From an uncultured Granulosicoccus sp. (lineage in GTDB: Bacteria > Pseudomonadota > Gammaproteobacteria > Granulosicoccales > Granulosicoccaceae), in contig CANLXI010000027.1 in NCBI GenBank assembly GCA_947495035.1, positions 27,094 through 91,093 of the forward strand: a stretch of DNA of 64,000 bases, given 5' to 3'. Below, piece after piece: positions 1-8,863 of this stretch (position 1 is its first letter; each line of letters opens with the position of its first letter). The notes beneath the pieces are model-generated. The model was not told the origin of the DNA, made no database searches, and saw only the letters and a program-made list of their open reading frames with translations. The translations under genes and the position numbers were made by a program.

Positions 1-172
1 GAATCAACAGCGACTGTTGTTGTCTCAGACCATCGACAAGCGGTAGCCAGCTGGCGCTGTCACTGGCCATGCCGGAAAGCATCAGCAGGGGCGGTCGTTC
101 AGGCGCTTCTGATCGAGCAGCGGAATGTTGCTCGAAGTGCAGGCAGATATCATTGATGTCGAGAAACGGCAT
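1..172 (-). CDS. Alpha/beta-fold hydrolase, N-terminal fragment
   Basis: The first 57 residues of a minus-strand protein whose remainder lies beyond the left edge of the window. The frame opens at an ATG (complement of 170-172) and reads MPFLDINDICLHFEQ, followed by PPLLMLSGMASDSASWLPLV and then VDGLRQQQSLLI. A short beta-strand start, then a hydrophobic strand ending in a small-residue loop and SASW, is typical of the oxyanion-hole region of alpha/beta hydrolases (usual form HGxxxSxxxW). The catalytic Ser, Asp and His would lie outside the window, so the substrate cannot be inferred. It is divergent from the TPR gene at 229, with a 56-base gap that must hold both promoters. Confidence 0.6.
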   Translation of the reverse strand, partial: MPFLDINDICLHFEQHSAARSEAPERPPLLMLSGMASDSASWLPLVDGLRQQQSLLI

Positions 173-228
173 GGCTGTGCAGATTCGATGATGGAAGGCA
201 ATATGATGACAGACAACTCGGAACGGAA

Positions 229-1572
229 ATGTTCATGAAGCACAACACAAGCTCCGGCGAATCCACGGACAGTTTCGGTTCGACGACCACCAGTCCACAG
301 GCCGCACTGCCCGGCATCAACGATTTCGCTGAAGGCTTCGTGTCGTATCAGACTCGGGCCGTGAACGTGCTGGAATGCGCCGACAACCATCCGGACAGCG
401 CATTGGCCAATATCTATGCAGGTATGTTGTGGATGTTTCTGGAACGACCCGAAGCACCGGAGAAGTCGATTCCCTACGCGCAGCGGGCTGAACGGGTCGG
501 TGGGCTGAACGCCCGTGAACGGGGCATGCTGGCCCTGCTGCAGGCCTGGCAACAGTACGATCATCAGCAGGTGCTGGCGATCGGCACGCAATTGTGCGCC
601 GAATACCCACGTGATCTGCCACTGCTCAAAGTGGTGCAGTATCACGCCTTCAATGCCGGCGATGCAGCGCTGATGCTGCGGCTGGCGCTGGCGGCAGAGC
701 CGCACAATGGTCATCTGGCCGCCGTGCACAGCATGGTGGCCTTCGGGCATGAACAGTCACACCACCTTGCCGAGGCTGAAACTGCCGCCCATCGGGCGCT
801 GGCGATCGATCCGAACGAGCCCTGGGCCCATCATGCGCTGGCGCATGTGCATCTGGGGCGAGGCACCGGCAAGGAAGGTCTGGCCTTGCTGGAAGCCAGT
901 GCGCCGAGTTGGGACGGACTCAATTCGTTCATGTTCACACACAACTGGTGGCATGTCGCCCTGTTCGAGATCGCCAGAGGAGAGGTCGTGACGGCCTTGC
1001 GCATCCATGATGAGCGCTGCTGGGGGATACAGCCGGATTACAGTCAGGATCAGATCGGTGCGGTGTCGTTGCTGGCCCGACTGGAACTGGCTGCCGTGGA
1101 CGTCGGGGATCGCTGGCAGGACCTTCTGCCGTTTCTCGAAACGCGTCGGGACGATGTCATTCAGCCCTTTCTGAGTCTGCAGTATCTGTATGGCCTGGCC
1201 AGAGCCGGCTCGGCGCTGACCGACGAACTGTTGACTCTCATTCGTGCGCAGGCAGAGCAGCCTGTCGTGAAGCAGGATCGCATCCTGTGGCGCGATGTGG
1301 CCATTCCTGCGGCCGAAGGCATGGTGGCGCATGCACGTGGAGAGCATGATCGGGCCGCGCGCGAGCTGGCGTCGGTACGGCATGAGTTGTGGCGCATCGG
1401 AGGTAGCCATGCGCAACGCGACCTGTTCGAGCAGGTGTTGCTGGATGCGCGCCTGCGGGCGGGTGACTGGCAGGCGGCTCGCAAGACTCTGGAGCATCGG
1501 CGTGGCTGGGAGCCGGACAGTCCGATCCTGCAGCAGCGATTACAGGATGTGTATCAACAGCTGAACGATTGA
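229..1572 (+). CDS. TPR repeat protein of the TTC38 type
   Basis: A 447-residue soluble protein with no signal peptide or membrane segment, made almost entirely of helical TPR-like pairs. The run HNWWHVALFEIARGE near residue 240, preceded by HALAHVHLGRGTGKEGLALLE, is the hallmark of the tetratricopeptide 38 (TTC38) family, which has bacterial and animal members of unknown biochemical function. Length matches the family (about 430-470). The start is ATG 229; a second in-frame ATG at 235 is equally possible, and the ATGs at 188-206 are out of frame. It stands alone on its strand, so context gives no pathway. A protein-interaction scaffold role is inference. Confidence 0.8.
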   Translation: MFMKHNTSSGESTDSFGSTTTSPQAALPGINDFAEGFVSYQTRAVNVLECADNHPDSALANIYAGMLWMFLERPEAPEKSIPYAQRAERVGGLNARERGMLALLQAWQQYDHQQVLAIGTQLCAEYPRDLPLLKVVQYHAFNAGDAALMLRLALAAEPHNGHLAAVHSMVAFGHEQSHHLAEAETAAHRALAIDPNEPWAHHALAHVHLGRGTGKEGLALLEASAPSWDGLNSFMFTHNWWHVALFEIARGEVVTALRIHDERCWGIQPDYSQDQIGAVSLLARLELAAVDVGDRWQDLLPFLETRRDDVIQPFLSLQYLYGLARAGSALTDELLTLIRAQAEQPVVKQDRILWRDVAIPAAEGMVAHARGEHDRAARELASVRHELWRIGGSHAQRDLFEQVLLDARLRAGDWQAARKTLEHRRGWEPDSPILQQRLQDVYQQLND

Positions 1573-1686
1573 AGGCTCCGGTTTGCGACGGTCAAAGGCG
1601 ATGAGGGTGCCGCCGCGCTGAGCATGACCCGGATCGGTCGCAACGGTTTACGGCAGCGCGCGCGAATTGCCGCACTGGTCTGCGCC

Positions 1687-1703
1687 CGGGCTGTTGGAGC
1701 CCG
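1687..1703. terminator. Small hairpin between convergent genes
   Basis: Six-base-pair stem (CGGGCT with AGCCCG) and a five-base loop, between the TPR gene ending at 1572 and the minus-strand gene ending at 1712. There is no T run, so it is at best a weak terminator for either side. Confidence 0.3.
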
Positions 1704-1711
1704 ATGATCAA

Positions 1712-2197
1712 TCAGGGTGCCGGGTCGCGCTGCACCCGGATCGGAAAGAAGCGAATGCCTGACTGATCGAGTGAGGGAGCGCCCGGGAAACCGCGACTGG
1801 CGGCCAGCGAGTACCAGCGAGCGGCGTCACTCAGCGCATCATTGGCGGCCGCCGGGGCGAATGAGAGCAGTGTCGCTTCTCTTGCAAAATCGGCACCGAG
1901 TACCACCTGGGCAGCGCGCTCACCCTGTTCAGCCTTGGTCTCCAGCTCTTCGCGAGGGAGCTTCTCCAGTATCTCCTGCTCTTCTACCACGGCCTCTCGC
2001 AATGCTTCCTGCGACTGAATCGGATTATCGACCGATACGCTTGATGGTCTCAGTGAGGTGGTGACTCCGGTCTCACCATCGATCGACAGCGGTCGATCCA
2101 GTGGGCCGGCATCCAGCTCGGCAGTATCTGCCAGGGCATTGCCGAGAGGTGCAAGGAGGAACAGGGCGGCGATGAACAGCGAGATCGAACGAGGCAT
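1712..2197 (-). CDS. Secreted Sel1-like protein, unknown function
   Basis: About 161 residues from the preferred ATG at 2197 (MPRSISLFIAALFLLAPLGNALADT). This start gives a clean signal peptide with AxA-type cleavage; the frame stays open to 2230 but the extra 11 residues would bury the signal. The mature part is acidic and helical. It ends with AARWYSLAASRGFPGAP, the consensus turn of a single Sel1/TPR-like repeat, then a short charged tail. A periplasmic location is predicted. Sel1 repeats bind proteins, but one degenerate repeat does not define a partner. No operon partner: neighbours run the other way. Confidence 0.6.
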   Translation of the reverse strand: MPRSISLFIAALFLLAPLGNALADTAELDAGPLDRPLSIDGETGVTTSLRPSSVSVDNPIQSQEALREAVVEEQEILEKLPREELETKAEQGERAAQVVLGADFAREATLLSFAPAAANDALSDAARWYSLAASRGFPGAPSLDQSGIRFFPIRVQRDPAP

Positions 2198-2383
2198 GGA
2201 TGGATATCGGACAACAGACATGACTGTCAAGTATGGCTGATAGCGACCGGATTGGCTGGCTATTCATTCACAGGCAGGCAGGTGTGAGCTGAACTTATCG
2301 ACTTTGTCACGAATATTGCAGGACCTTGCGCCATGAAAGCTGCGCTCGGCGCAGTCATGAAATCAAGTCAGAGAAGAATACAG

Positions 2384-4543
2384 ATGGCGAACAAGTTCCT
2401 GGTCAGGCGCGGTCGCGCGCCGTTGGCGAGCACTGTGCTGTTGCTTGCGTCTATGGGTGTCTGCTGGGCTCAGGATACGGGGGATGAGGCTGCGTCAGTG
2501 GCTGAAGGTGACGGGAGTGGGCGCATCACGGTGCCTCTGTCGGGCACGGCCACTGTCAGTCGCATCGACAATCTGTCCATATCGCCGAGCCAGGTCGAGA
2601 TCGGCCTGGTCGATGTCGGTCAGTCGCAAAGCAAGACTTTCGTGCTCTCTCATCAGGGGGGCGACAATGCCGCTGCCATCGAGATCGGTGAGGCCACCCT
2701 GTTCGGCAAGAGCGCCAGCGAGTTCGCAGCGGGTTTCGGGGGTTACCAGACGCTCGGACCCGGTCAGTCCATCGAGGTCACGGTCGATTTCGTCCCGTTG
2801 TCGCCAGGCGATAAATCGGCTGGATTGCGGCTCGACATCAGTGGCTCGACATCGCCCTATGTGGTGCTCTTCACCGGTACGGCCCGTTACCCCCTGACAT
2901 CGGATCTGGGGCAGTCTGACCAGAAACTCGATTTCGGTGAAGCCCTGCAGGATACCGACTCGCAGAAGAACGTCATTCTCAGCAATAACGGTGATGCGGA
3001 TGGCCCGGCCATCAATGTGTCAGCCATGCAGCTCAGTGGCACCAACGCCGATGCCTTTACCATCAACTTCTCTCCGGTCACGCTCAGTCCCGGCGAAGAC
3101 CTGGATGTCAAGATCGACATGGCTACCGATACGGTCGGCTTCCGCTCGGCTCAAGTCGAGATATTCCACGATGGCAACAACGGCGCGCTGGAGCTGGATC
3201 TGGAGGGTACCGTGGTCACGCCGCAATCGGTGCCGGTGAATTTCTCCCTGAGTGAACTGAACACCAGCCAGCAGATCACCCGGGGCACGACCCTGCAGTT
3301 CGGGCCGGACGGCAAGCTGTACGTCGGTGAAATGGCCGGGCCGATCCACGTGTTCGATATCACACGCAATGGCAAGGACAACTACGTCGGCAATCTGGAA
3401 CAGACCATCAACCTGGTCAAGAACGTACCCAACCACGACGATGATGGGACACCCAACAACAACCAGAACACCCGCACCATGACGGGGCTGTACGTGGAAG
3501 GAACGGCAGCGGCACCGGTGATCTATGTCTCGTCAAGCGATCCGCGGCAGGCAGCCGGACCGTCGGGCACGGATTCGAACCTCGACACCAACTCCGGCAT
3601 GCTGCACAAGCTAACTCTGAACGGCAACAAGTGGACCAAGCAGGACCTGGTACGGGGTCTGCCGCGCTCCGAGGAGAATCACGGTCCCAATGGTCTGGTC
3701 AAGATAGGCAACAAGCTGTATGTGAGCGTGGGTGGTCATACCAACATGGGCTCACCGTCCAACAACTTTGCCGAGCTCCCCGAGTTTGCACTCTCCGCCG
3801 CCGTGCTGGTCATCGATCTGGATGCAATCGGCAACTCAACCTACGATCTGCCAACGCTGGACGGACCTGCCGATCAGCACGACCCCTTCGGCGGGCATGA
3901 CGGCCTGAATCAGGCCATTCTGGAGACAAACGGACCGGTGCAGATCTTCGCTCCCGGCTTTCGCAACGCCTATGACATTGTCTACACCGAGTCCGGTCGC
4001 TTCTATGTCTGGGACAACGGGCCGAACGCGGGCTGGGGCGCCCAGCCGGGTGCCAATTGCTCGAATGCGATCAAGAACAATGGAGACACTCATGAAGATG
4101 GTCTGCACCTGATCGAGGAGGGCTATTACGGGGGGCATCCCAACCCGACGCGAGGCAACAAGGGCAACAAGTTTGGCGGTCAGTCGCCCATCGAGGGGCC
4201 TGCGAACGAGGAGGAATGCATCTACAAGACGCCCGGCCAGAACGATGGTGCGCTGGTGACCAATGACCCGTCAACCAATGGCCTGGATGAATACACTGCC
4301 AGCAACTTTGGTGGCGCCATGAAAGGCGATCTGATAGCGGCGGCATTCGGCAAACAGATATTCCGCGTCCAGCTCAATGGCAACGGGACAGCCATAACCT
4401 CCAAATCCCTGCTGTTGAAAGGCCAGGGCACCACCCCTCTGGATCTCACTACCCAGGGCGATGGCGATGTCTTTCCAGGCACGATCTGGATCGTCGACAA
4501 CATCGACAAGAAGATTCGGATTCTCGAGCCCAGTGATTATTGA
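2384..4543 (+). CDS. Secreted Ig-like plus glucose/sorbosone-dehydrogenase-type beta-propeller protein
   Basis: About 719 residues from ATG 2384, which gives a signal peptide ending in CWAQ; upstream in-frame ATGs at 2333 and 2357 would extend it. Residues about 45-270 hold two 'choice-of-anchor D'/ASPM-SPD2-Hydin-type beta-sandwich repeats, each running from a VDVGQSQSKTFVL-like strand to an LSPGEDLDVKIDM-like strand. The rest is a beta-propeller of the PQQ-dependent sugar dehydrogenase type (TTLQFGPDGKLYVGEMAGPI; ENHGPNGLVKIGNKLYVSVGG; APGFRNAYDIVYTESGRFYVWDNG). Such propellers oxidise sugars or alcohols in the periplasm or at the surface, but the substrate is unknown. A pentaheme cytochrome follows 137 bases downstream, a plausible electron acceptor (inference). 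Confidence 0.75.
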   Translation: MANKFLVRRGRAPLASTVLLLASMGVCWAQDTGDEAASVAEGDGSGRITVPLSGTATVSRIDNLSISPSQVEIGLVDVGQSQSKTFVLSHQGGDNAAAIEIGEATLFGKSASEFAAGFGGYQTLGPGQSIEVTVDFVPLSPGDKSAGLRLDISGSTSPYVVLFTGTARYPLTSDLGQSDQKLDFGEALQDTDSQKNVILSNNGDADGPAINVSAMQLSGTNADAFTINFSPVTLSPGEDLDVKIDMATDTVGFRSAQVEIFHDGNNGALELDLEGTVVTPQSVPVNFSLSELNTSQQITRGTTLQFGPDGKLYVGEMAGPIHVFDITRNGKDNYVGNLEQTINLVKNVPNHDDDGTPNNNQNTRTMTGLYVEGTAAAPVIYVSSSDPRQAAGPSGTDSNLDTNSGMLHKLTLNGNKWTKQDLVRGLPRSEENHGPNGLVKIGNKLYVSVGGHTNMGSPSNNFAELPEFALSAAVLVIDLDAIGNSTYDLPTLDGPADQHDPFGGHDGLNQAILETNGPVQIFAPGFRNAYDIVYTESGRFYVWDNGPNAGWGAQPGANCSNAIKNNGDTHEDGLHLIEEGYYGGHPNPTRGNKGNKFGGQSPIEGPANEEECIYKTPGQNDGALVTNDPSTNGLDEYTASNFGGAMKGDLIAAAFGKQIFRVQLNGNGTAITSKSLLLKGQGTTPLDLTTQGDGDVFPGTIWIVDNIDKKIRILEPSDY
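2453..2463 (+). repeat. Single copy of the dispersed ATGGGTGTC motif
   Basis: ATGGGTGTCTG inside the signal-peptide region of the beta-propeller gene (encodes MGVC). It is identical to the 11-base core of the clusters at 25.2-25.9, 52.2-52.4 and 60.4-60.7 kb. Confidence 0.5.
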
Positions 4544-4599
4544 AGCACTCAATGTCCGCGCGATCCGGGCCGATAACAGAGCCTGAACAGAACTGGAGT

Positions 4600-4616
4600 C
4601 CCTGCACGTAGCAGGG
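4600..4616 (+). terminator. Hairpin after the beta-propeller gene
   Basis: Six-base-pair stem (CCCTGC/GCAGGG) with a five-base loop, followed by CCTTTCG. It lies 57 bases after the stop at 4543 and 65 before the cytochrome start. It could be a weak intrinsic terminator or an intercistronic structure. Confidence 0.4.
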
Positions 4617-4680
4617 CCTTTCGCTATAGACGCTCCGGCCGGGTACATGCCGGGATCGTGGTTTTCATCAAGAGCTACTT

Positions 4681-6513
4681 ATGGATATCGAAAAAACCGT
4701 GTCGACGCGCACGTTGGGCAAGGCCAGTCTGCTGCTGCTCATGTTCCTGCTCAGTGCCTGTGGCGGCAGTGGCGGTGACTCCGTGAATGGAGGCGGAGAT
4801 GATGGTGGAGATGTCGATATCATCGAGAAGGATGTGGTTCCCGAAGCTCGAGGACTGCTGCCATCACTGTCACCATCGATTGCCAGCTTCGAAGGCGAGC
4901 ACCATGCAGGCAGTGAGGCCTGTTCCACCTGTCACAACGATGCGTCCATGGAGATCACGACCCCCATTGCCGGTGAAACCCGCAATGTCTCGATAGGGAC
5001 TGCCTGGGAAACCAGCATGATGGCCAATTCGACTCGTGATCCGTATTGGCACGCCGTCGTGGCCTCCGAGCTGGACAACTACCCGCATCTGGAAGAGGTG
5101 ATCAATGACGAGTGCATCGTCTGTCACGCGCCGCTGGCTCATGATCTGACCGAAAAGGAAGGACTGGACCTGCGTCTCTACGACCAGTTGTCGGCCAATG
5201 GTGTCACGGTGATCAATCCGGGACTGTATTCCATGGATGACAGCAATGAAGTCTTCAACCATGCGATGGATGGTGTCAGCTGTTCATTGTGTCATCAGAT
5301 GGACGGTACCAATCTGGGCACCGAAGAGAGCATGTCCGGTGGGTTCGAAATCGTCGGTTCACCCACCGGTGATCCCATGGATCGACCGGCCTATGGTCAG
5401 TATGCCGATCCGGAGGTCAGTTACATGCGTCAGCAGGTGGGCTATCTGGCACAGCAGGGTCTGCATATCAGTACGTCCGAAAGCTGCGCTACCTGCCACA
5501 ATCTGAATGTGCACTCGATCAGCCAGGACGGTGAGCCGCTGGAAGACGTGCTGTTTGCCGAGCAAGCCACTTTCACCGAATGGCAGAACAGCGAATACGC
5601 TATCGGTGGGCCGCAGGAAGCCACTTGCCAGAGCTGTCACATGCCCAGGCTCGATCAGGATGTCTACATCGGACAGGGTGCTCCCGATAAACGTCCGGAC
5701 TTTTCCGAACATACCTTCCTGGGTGCCAATACGGTCGTGCAGACCATGCTGATGAACTACAGCGAAGAGCTGGGCCTCAAACCGGGCATGGATTTCGAGG
5801 CATCCATCCAGCGCAATCGTGAATTTCTGAAAACTTCCGCGGACGTGACCATCAGTGGTGATGGTGTCGTCAACGGCGAGCTGCAGTTCGATGTGCACGT
5901 CAGGAACCAGACCGGCCATCGCCTGCCATCCGGCTATCATTCACGTCGTGTCTATCTGCATGTACAGGTGCTGGACAGCAGTGGCGAGCTGATCTTCGAG
6001 AGCGGCCGGATCCGCCCCGATGGCAGTATCGTGGGGGTGGCCGAGGATGTGAATTCGGCTACCTGGGAGCCGCATCATGACGTGATCACCTCGGAAACCC
6101 AGGTGCAGGTCTATCAGGCCATTACCGGCAATTCCGACGGAGATCGTACCCATTCGCTACTGGCCAGCAGCTTTTACCTGAAGGATAACCGCTTGACGCC
6201 CGCTGGCATGAACAAGGGGGCGATCCTGAATGACGACTCTCTGCCGGACACCTTTGGCGTCTTCGGGGCGGCGCTGACCGACGATGATTTCAACAACGGT
6301 GAGGACACCGTCAGCTATCGAATCGCCGTTGGCAGCAACGAGGTCTATACCGTGTCGGCGGAATTGCGATACCAGTCGCTCAGCTATGGTCACCTGCAGA
6401 AACTGTGGACTCAGGGCGACCGGGTCGATCAGGTCGACATGTTCCGCACCATGTACGACAACACCACATTGCGCGATGAAGTCATTGATACGGCGACGCA
6501 GATCATGCAGTAA
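4681..6513 (+). CDS. Pentaheme c-type cytochrome lipoprotein
   Basis: 610 residues with a lipoprotein signal: the hydrophobic run ends in the lipobox LSAC, making Cys27 the likely acylated residue, followed by a Gly/Asp-rich linker. Five CxxCH haem-binding motifs lie at residues 81-85 (CSTCH), 145-149 (CIVCH), 201-205 (CSLCH), 269-273 (CATCH) and 316-320 (CQSCH). The C-terminal half has no haem motif and folds as a beta domain containing NQTGHRLPSGYHSRRVYLHV, a stretch shared by large multihaem cytochromes. The protein should sit in the outer membrane or periplasm and pass electrons. The adjoining secreted beta-propeller protein is the natural candidate donor; this pairing is inferred from proximity only. 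Confidence 0.85.
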   Translation: MDIEKTVSTRTLGKASLLLLMFLLSACGGSGGDSVNGGGDDGGDVDIIEKDVVPEARGLLPSLSPSIASFEGEHHAGSEACSTCHNDASMEITTPIAGETRNVSIGTAWETSMMANSTRDPYWHAVVASELDNYPHLEEVINDECIVCHAPLAHDLTEKEGLDLRLYDQLSANGVTVINPGLYSMDDSNEVFNHAMDGVSCSLCHQMDGTNLGTEESMSGGFEIVGSPTGDPMDRPAYGQYADPEVSYMRQQVGYLAQQGLHISTSESCATCHNLNVHSISQDGEPLEDVLFAEQATFTEWQNSEYAIGGPQEATCQSCHMPRLDQDVYIGQGAPDKRPDFSEHTFLGANTVVQTMLMNYSEELGLKPGMDFEASIQRNREFLKTSADVTISGDGVVNGELQFDVHVRNQTGHRLPSGYHSRRVYLHVQVLDSSGELIFESGRIRPDGSIVGVAEDVNSATWEPHHDVITSETQVQVYQAITGNSDGDRTHSLLASSFYLKDNRLTPAGMNKGAILNDDSLPDTFGVFGAALTDDDFNNGEDTVSYRIAVGSNEVYTVSAELRYQSLSYGHLQKLWTQGDRVDQVDMFRTMYDNTTLRDEVIDTATQIMQ

Positions 6514-6634
6514 GGTGCTACCGCTCTCACTTGCAGTTCTGATTGATCGGCTATACTGCTCGGCATTGAATCTTCGACAGATGAGTGGGCTCTCGTGGCC
6601 CACGGTGCCTGTCCACGCTCAGGAGCTCCTTCCA

Positions 6635-7225
6635 ATGCCCACCACCCGTTCCATGAAGTCCCGTCTGTCCATGTTCGCAGGTGCGCTGCTGTCGCTGCTG
6701 CTGGCAGTGCCGACACTGGTCAATGCCCAGGCTGGCAATGGCCTGGAGTATCGCATCGGTCCAGAGGACGTTCTGCACATCTCGGTGTGGCGGGAAGAGG
6801 ACCTTGATCGCAAGGTACTTGTGCGTCCCGATGGCGGTATTTCCTTCCCTCTGGCGGGGGACATCCAGGTCTCCGGCCGGACGCCGCTGGAAGTTCAGGA
6901 CGAGATCCGCTCACGTCTGCAGCGCTATGTCCCCGATGCCGAGGTCACGGTCTCTGTCGACAAGATCTCCGGTTACACCGTATTCGTGCTTGGTGAAGTG
7001 GAAGCGCCGGGTCAGTTCACCCTGGGACGCTATGTGGATGTCGTTCAGGCTCTGACCCTGGCCGGCGGCTTCACCCCTTACGCCAGCAACCGCAACATTC
7101 AGGTGCTGCGTCGTCAGGACGGTCGCGAAGTGACCTATGAATTCGACTTCCGTGATGTATCGCGCGGTCGCAACCTGGAACAGAATATAATCCTGCAAAG
7201 TGGAGATGTCGTCCTCGTTCCCTAG
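6635..7225 (+). CDS. Polysaccharide export protein (Wza-like, SLBB domain)
   Basis: 196 residues from ATG 6635, 10 bases after an AGGAG-like site (6621-6625); the frame is open upstream but without a signal sequence. The signal peptide (MKSRLSMFAGALLSLLLAVPTLVNAQ) has no lipobox Cys. The poly_export domain is recognisable (YRIGPEDVLHISVWREEDL; VRPDGGISFPLAGDIQVSGRTPLEVQ), then one SLBB domain (YTVFVLGEVEAPGQFTLGRYVDVVQALTLAGG). It is shorter than E. coli Wza (about 380), as in the exosortase/EpsA-type systems that use small exporters. It forms the periplasmic and outer-membrane part of an exopolysaccharide channel. The next gene is an outer-membrane barrel; no polymerase, flippase or glycosyltransferase is in view. 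Confidence 0.88.
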   Translation: MPTTRSMKSRLSMFAGALLSLLLAVPTLVNAQAGNGLEYRIGPEDVLHISVWREEDLDRKVLVRPDGGISFPLAGDIQVSGRTPLEVQDEIRSRLQRYVPDAEVTVSVDKISGYTVFVLGEVEAPGQFTLGRYVDVVQALTLAGGFTPYASNRNIQVLRRQDGREVTYEFDFRDVSRGRNLEQNIILQSGDVVLVP

Positions 7226-7232
7226 CTGATGG

Positions 7233-7258
7233 TTTCCCGTTTCCGCCGATTCGGGAAA
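7233..7258. promoter_or_regulatory. Hairpin 1 between exporter and barrel genes
   Basis: Seven-base-pair stem (TTTCCCG/CGGGAAA) around a 12-base loop, directly after the exporter stop codon. Together with the next hairpin it could protect the upstream message or attenuate read-through into the barrel gene. Confidence 0.35.
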
Positions 7259-7277
7259 GGCATCGCCTGAGTGGAAC

Positions 7278-7298
7278 CCGGAGATCGTCTGTCTCCGG
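7278..7298. promoter_or_regulatory. Hairpin 2 between exporter and barrel genes
   Basis: Perfect seven-base-pair stem (CCGGAGA/TCTCCGG) with a seven-base loop, 35 bases before the barrel gene start. No T run follows, so a terminator is less likely than an mRNA stability or attenuation element. Confidence 0.35.
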
Positions 7299-7333
7299 CA
7301 ATTTCGGCTTCCTAACGCATCGGGATTACACGC

Positions 7334-8857
7334 ATGGCACTGTTCAACAGGTCCGGAAACAACTGCGTCAGTACCTTGACGATATTGAGTCTGTCGGCCT
7401 CGCTGGTCTCGCTGCCTGCGGTGGCGGATGTCTGGGTCTTCGAGCCCTCGATCTCTCTCGATCAGCGCTTCGACGACAACTACTACCTCATTCCGGCCGG
7501 TGATGGATCGCTGAGCGCCACGCGCGCCGTGGGTGAACTGGGCCTCAGCCGTGAATCGCAGGCGACTTCGTATCGCGGTCTGGTCAGGGTCGATGGTCTG
7601 CTGACGACCAGCAACGACAACGGTGATGAAGGCCTGGATTCAAATCAGATTGCCGCGGCCGAAGCGGTGCATCGCACGGCTCGCTCACGCTACGGCGTAC
7701 TGGTGACCTTCACCCAGGATACCCCGAGCCGCGATATTGCAGCCGATCTGAGTGACAGCAGCAGTCTGGCGTCGGATACCGGCCTCGATCTGACACAATC
7801 GAGCAATGTGGCGCGGCAGGAATGGGTGATCGAGCCGTCCTTCGAGTACGATCTGACACGTCGACTGGCGTTTGATTCGCAGCTTACCTACACCACGGTG
7901 GATCACGACCTGCCTGACCCTCAGGATGCGATCTATCGGCGGTATATCGATACCTTTCCGCGGTCGGCGGATGGCAGTTTCGACGGTGTTCCCCTGTCCT
8001 ATAACGAGGTGACCATCGATGATGTCGGCAGCGTCTTCACCCCCAGCGGCGAACTGGATGACTTCGAGGAAGCCGAACTGGAAATGGGATTCCGCTACAA
8101 GTACACGCCCATCACCACGTTCAGCGTCACCGCATCCTACAGCCACTACACGGCTGAGGTAGAGCCGGATACCCTGGCCTTCATTCCGTTCGAGGATCTG
8201 ATCTCGGACCCGGATGAAAAGGACATCCGGCGCAAGGCGCGACGCGATTCCATCTCGACCACGGCGACTTTCAAGCTCGGTATCGAACGCTTTCTGACGC
8301 GCACGCTGCTGCTGGGTGTCGATGGCGGTGTCTACACCAATACCACCGACCTGAGTGACACGCTGCGTGCCACGGACATCCCCGAAGGTGGCAGCCCGAT
8401 CCCCCAGGAGAGCCTGGATGCACTCGAGACTGAAACCGACGGCTGGCTGGCCAGTGTCTCGCTGACCTACGATGCCGGCGTGACCCGCTATGCAGGCAAG
8501 TTTGCCGTGGATGTGGAGCCCAGCAGTTCCGGTACACAGGTGGAAACCCATGAGCTGACCGGTACGCTGGATCGGGTTCTCTCGCCACGCCTGAACCTGT
8601 CCGTGCGTGCCAGAGCGTACGAGCCGGATCGCCTGGGAGCCATCAGTAATGACCGTTTTGCCCGTCGATTCATCAGTTTCCAGCCGAAGATCGAGTGGAA
8701 GGCATCACGCAACTGGACAGTGTCGGCCGCCTATCGCTACCGCCGACAGAAGGCGCAGATCGATCCGGTATCGGCCGAGAGCAATGCCATATTGCTGGCA
8801 CTGAAATACACGCCACCCTCGGAAGTCCGGGATGCCGCTGAAGCCAACGGGCTGTAA
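7334..8857 (+). CDS. Outer-membrane beta-barrel protein linked to polysaccharide export
   Basis: 507 residues with a signal peptide ending VSLPAVADV. The mature protein is made of alternating amphipathic beta-strands with Tyr/Phe/Arg girdles (for example YRGLVRVDGLLTTSND, FRYKYTPITTFSVTASYSHYTAEV, WTVSAAYRYRRQKAQI) and ends in strands typical of barrels. The opening FEPSISLDQRFDDNYYLIP resembles the barrel proteins encoded beside small Wza-like exporters in exosortase/EpsL-type exopolysaccharide clusters. It probably forms or supports the outer-membrane pore. It lies 108 bases after the exporter gene on the same strand. Family assignment rests on architecture and context; strand count was not modelled. 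Confidence 0.7.
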   Translation: MALFNRSGNNCVSTLTILSLSASLVSLPAVADVWVFEPSISLDQRFDDNYYLIPAGDGSLSATRAVGELGLSRESQATSYRGLVRVDGLLTTSNDNGDEGLDSNQIAAAEAVHRTARSRYGVLVTFTQDTPSRDIAADLSDSSSLASDTGLDLTQSSNVARQEWVIEPSFEYDLTRRLAFDSQLTYTTVDHDLPDPQDAIYRRYIDTFPRSADGSFDGVPLSYNEVTIDDVGSVFTPSGELDDFEEAELEMGFRYKYTPITTFSVTASYSHYTAEVEPDTLAFIPFEDLISDPDEKDIRRKARRDSISTTATFKLGIERFLTRTLLLGVDGGVYTNTTDLSDTLRATDIPEGGSPIPQESLDALETETDGWLASVSLTYDAGVTRYAGKFAVDVEPSSSGTQVETHELTGTLDRVLSPRLNLSVRARAYEPDRLGAISNDRFARRFISFQPKIEWKASRNWTVSAAYRYRRQKAQIDPVSAESNAILLALKYTPPSEVRDAAEANGL

Positions 8858-8863
8858 GGCGGT

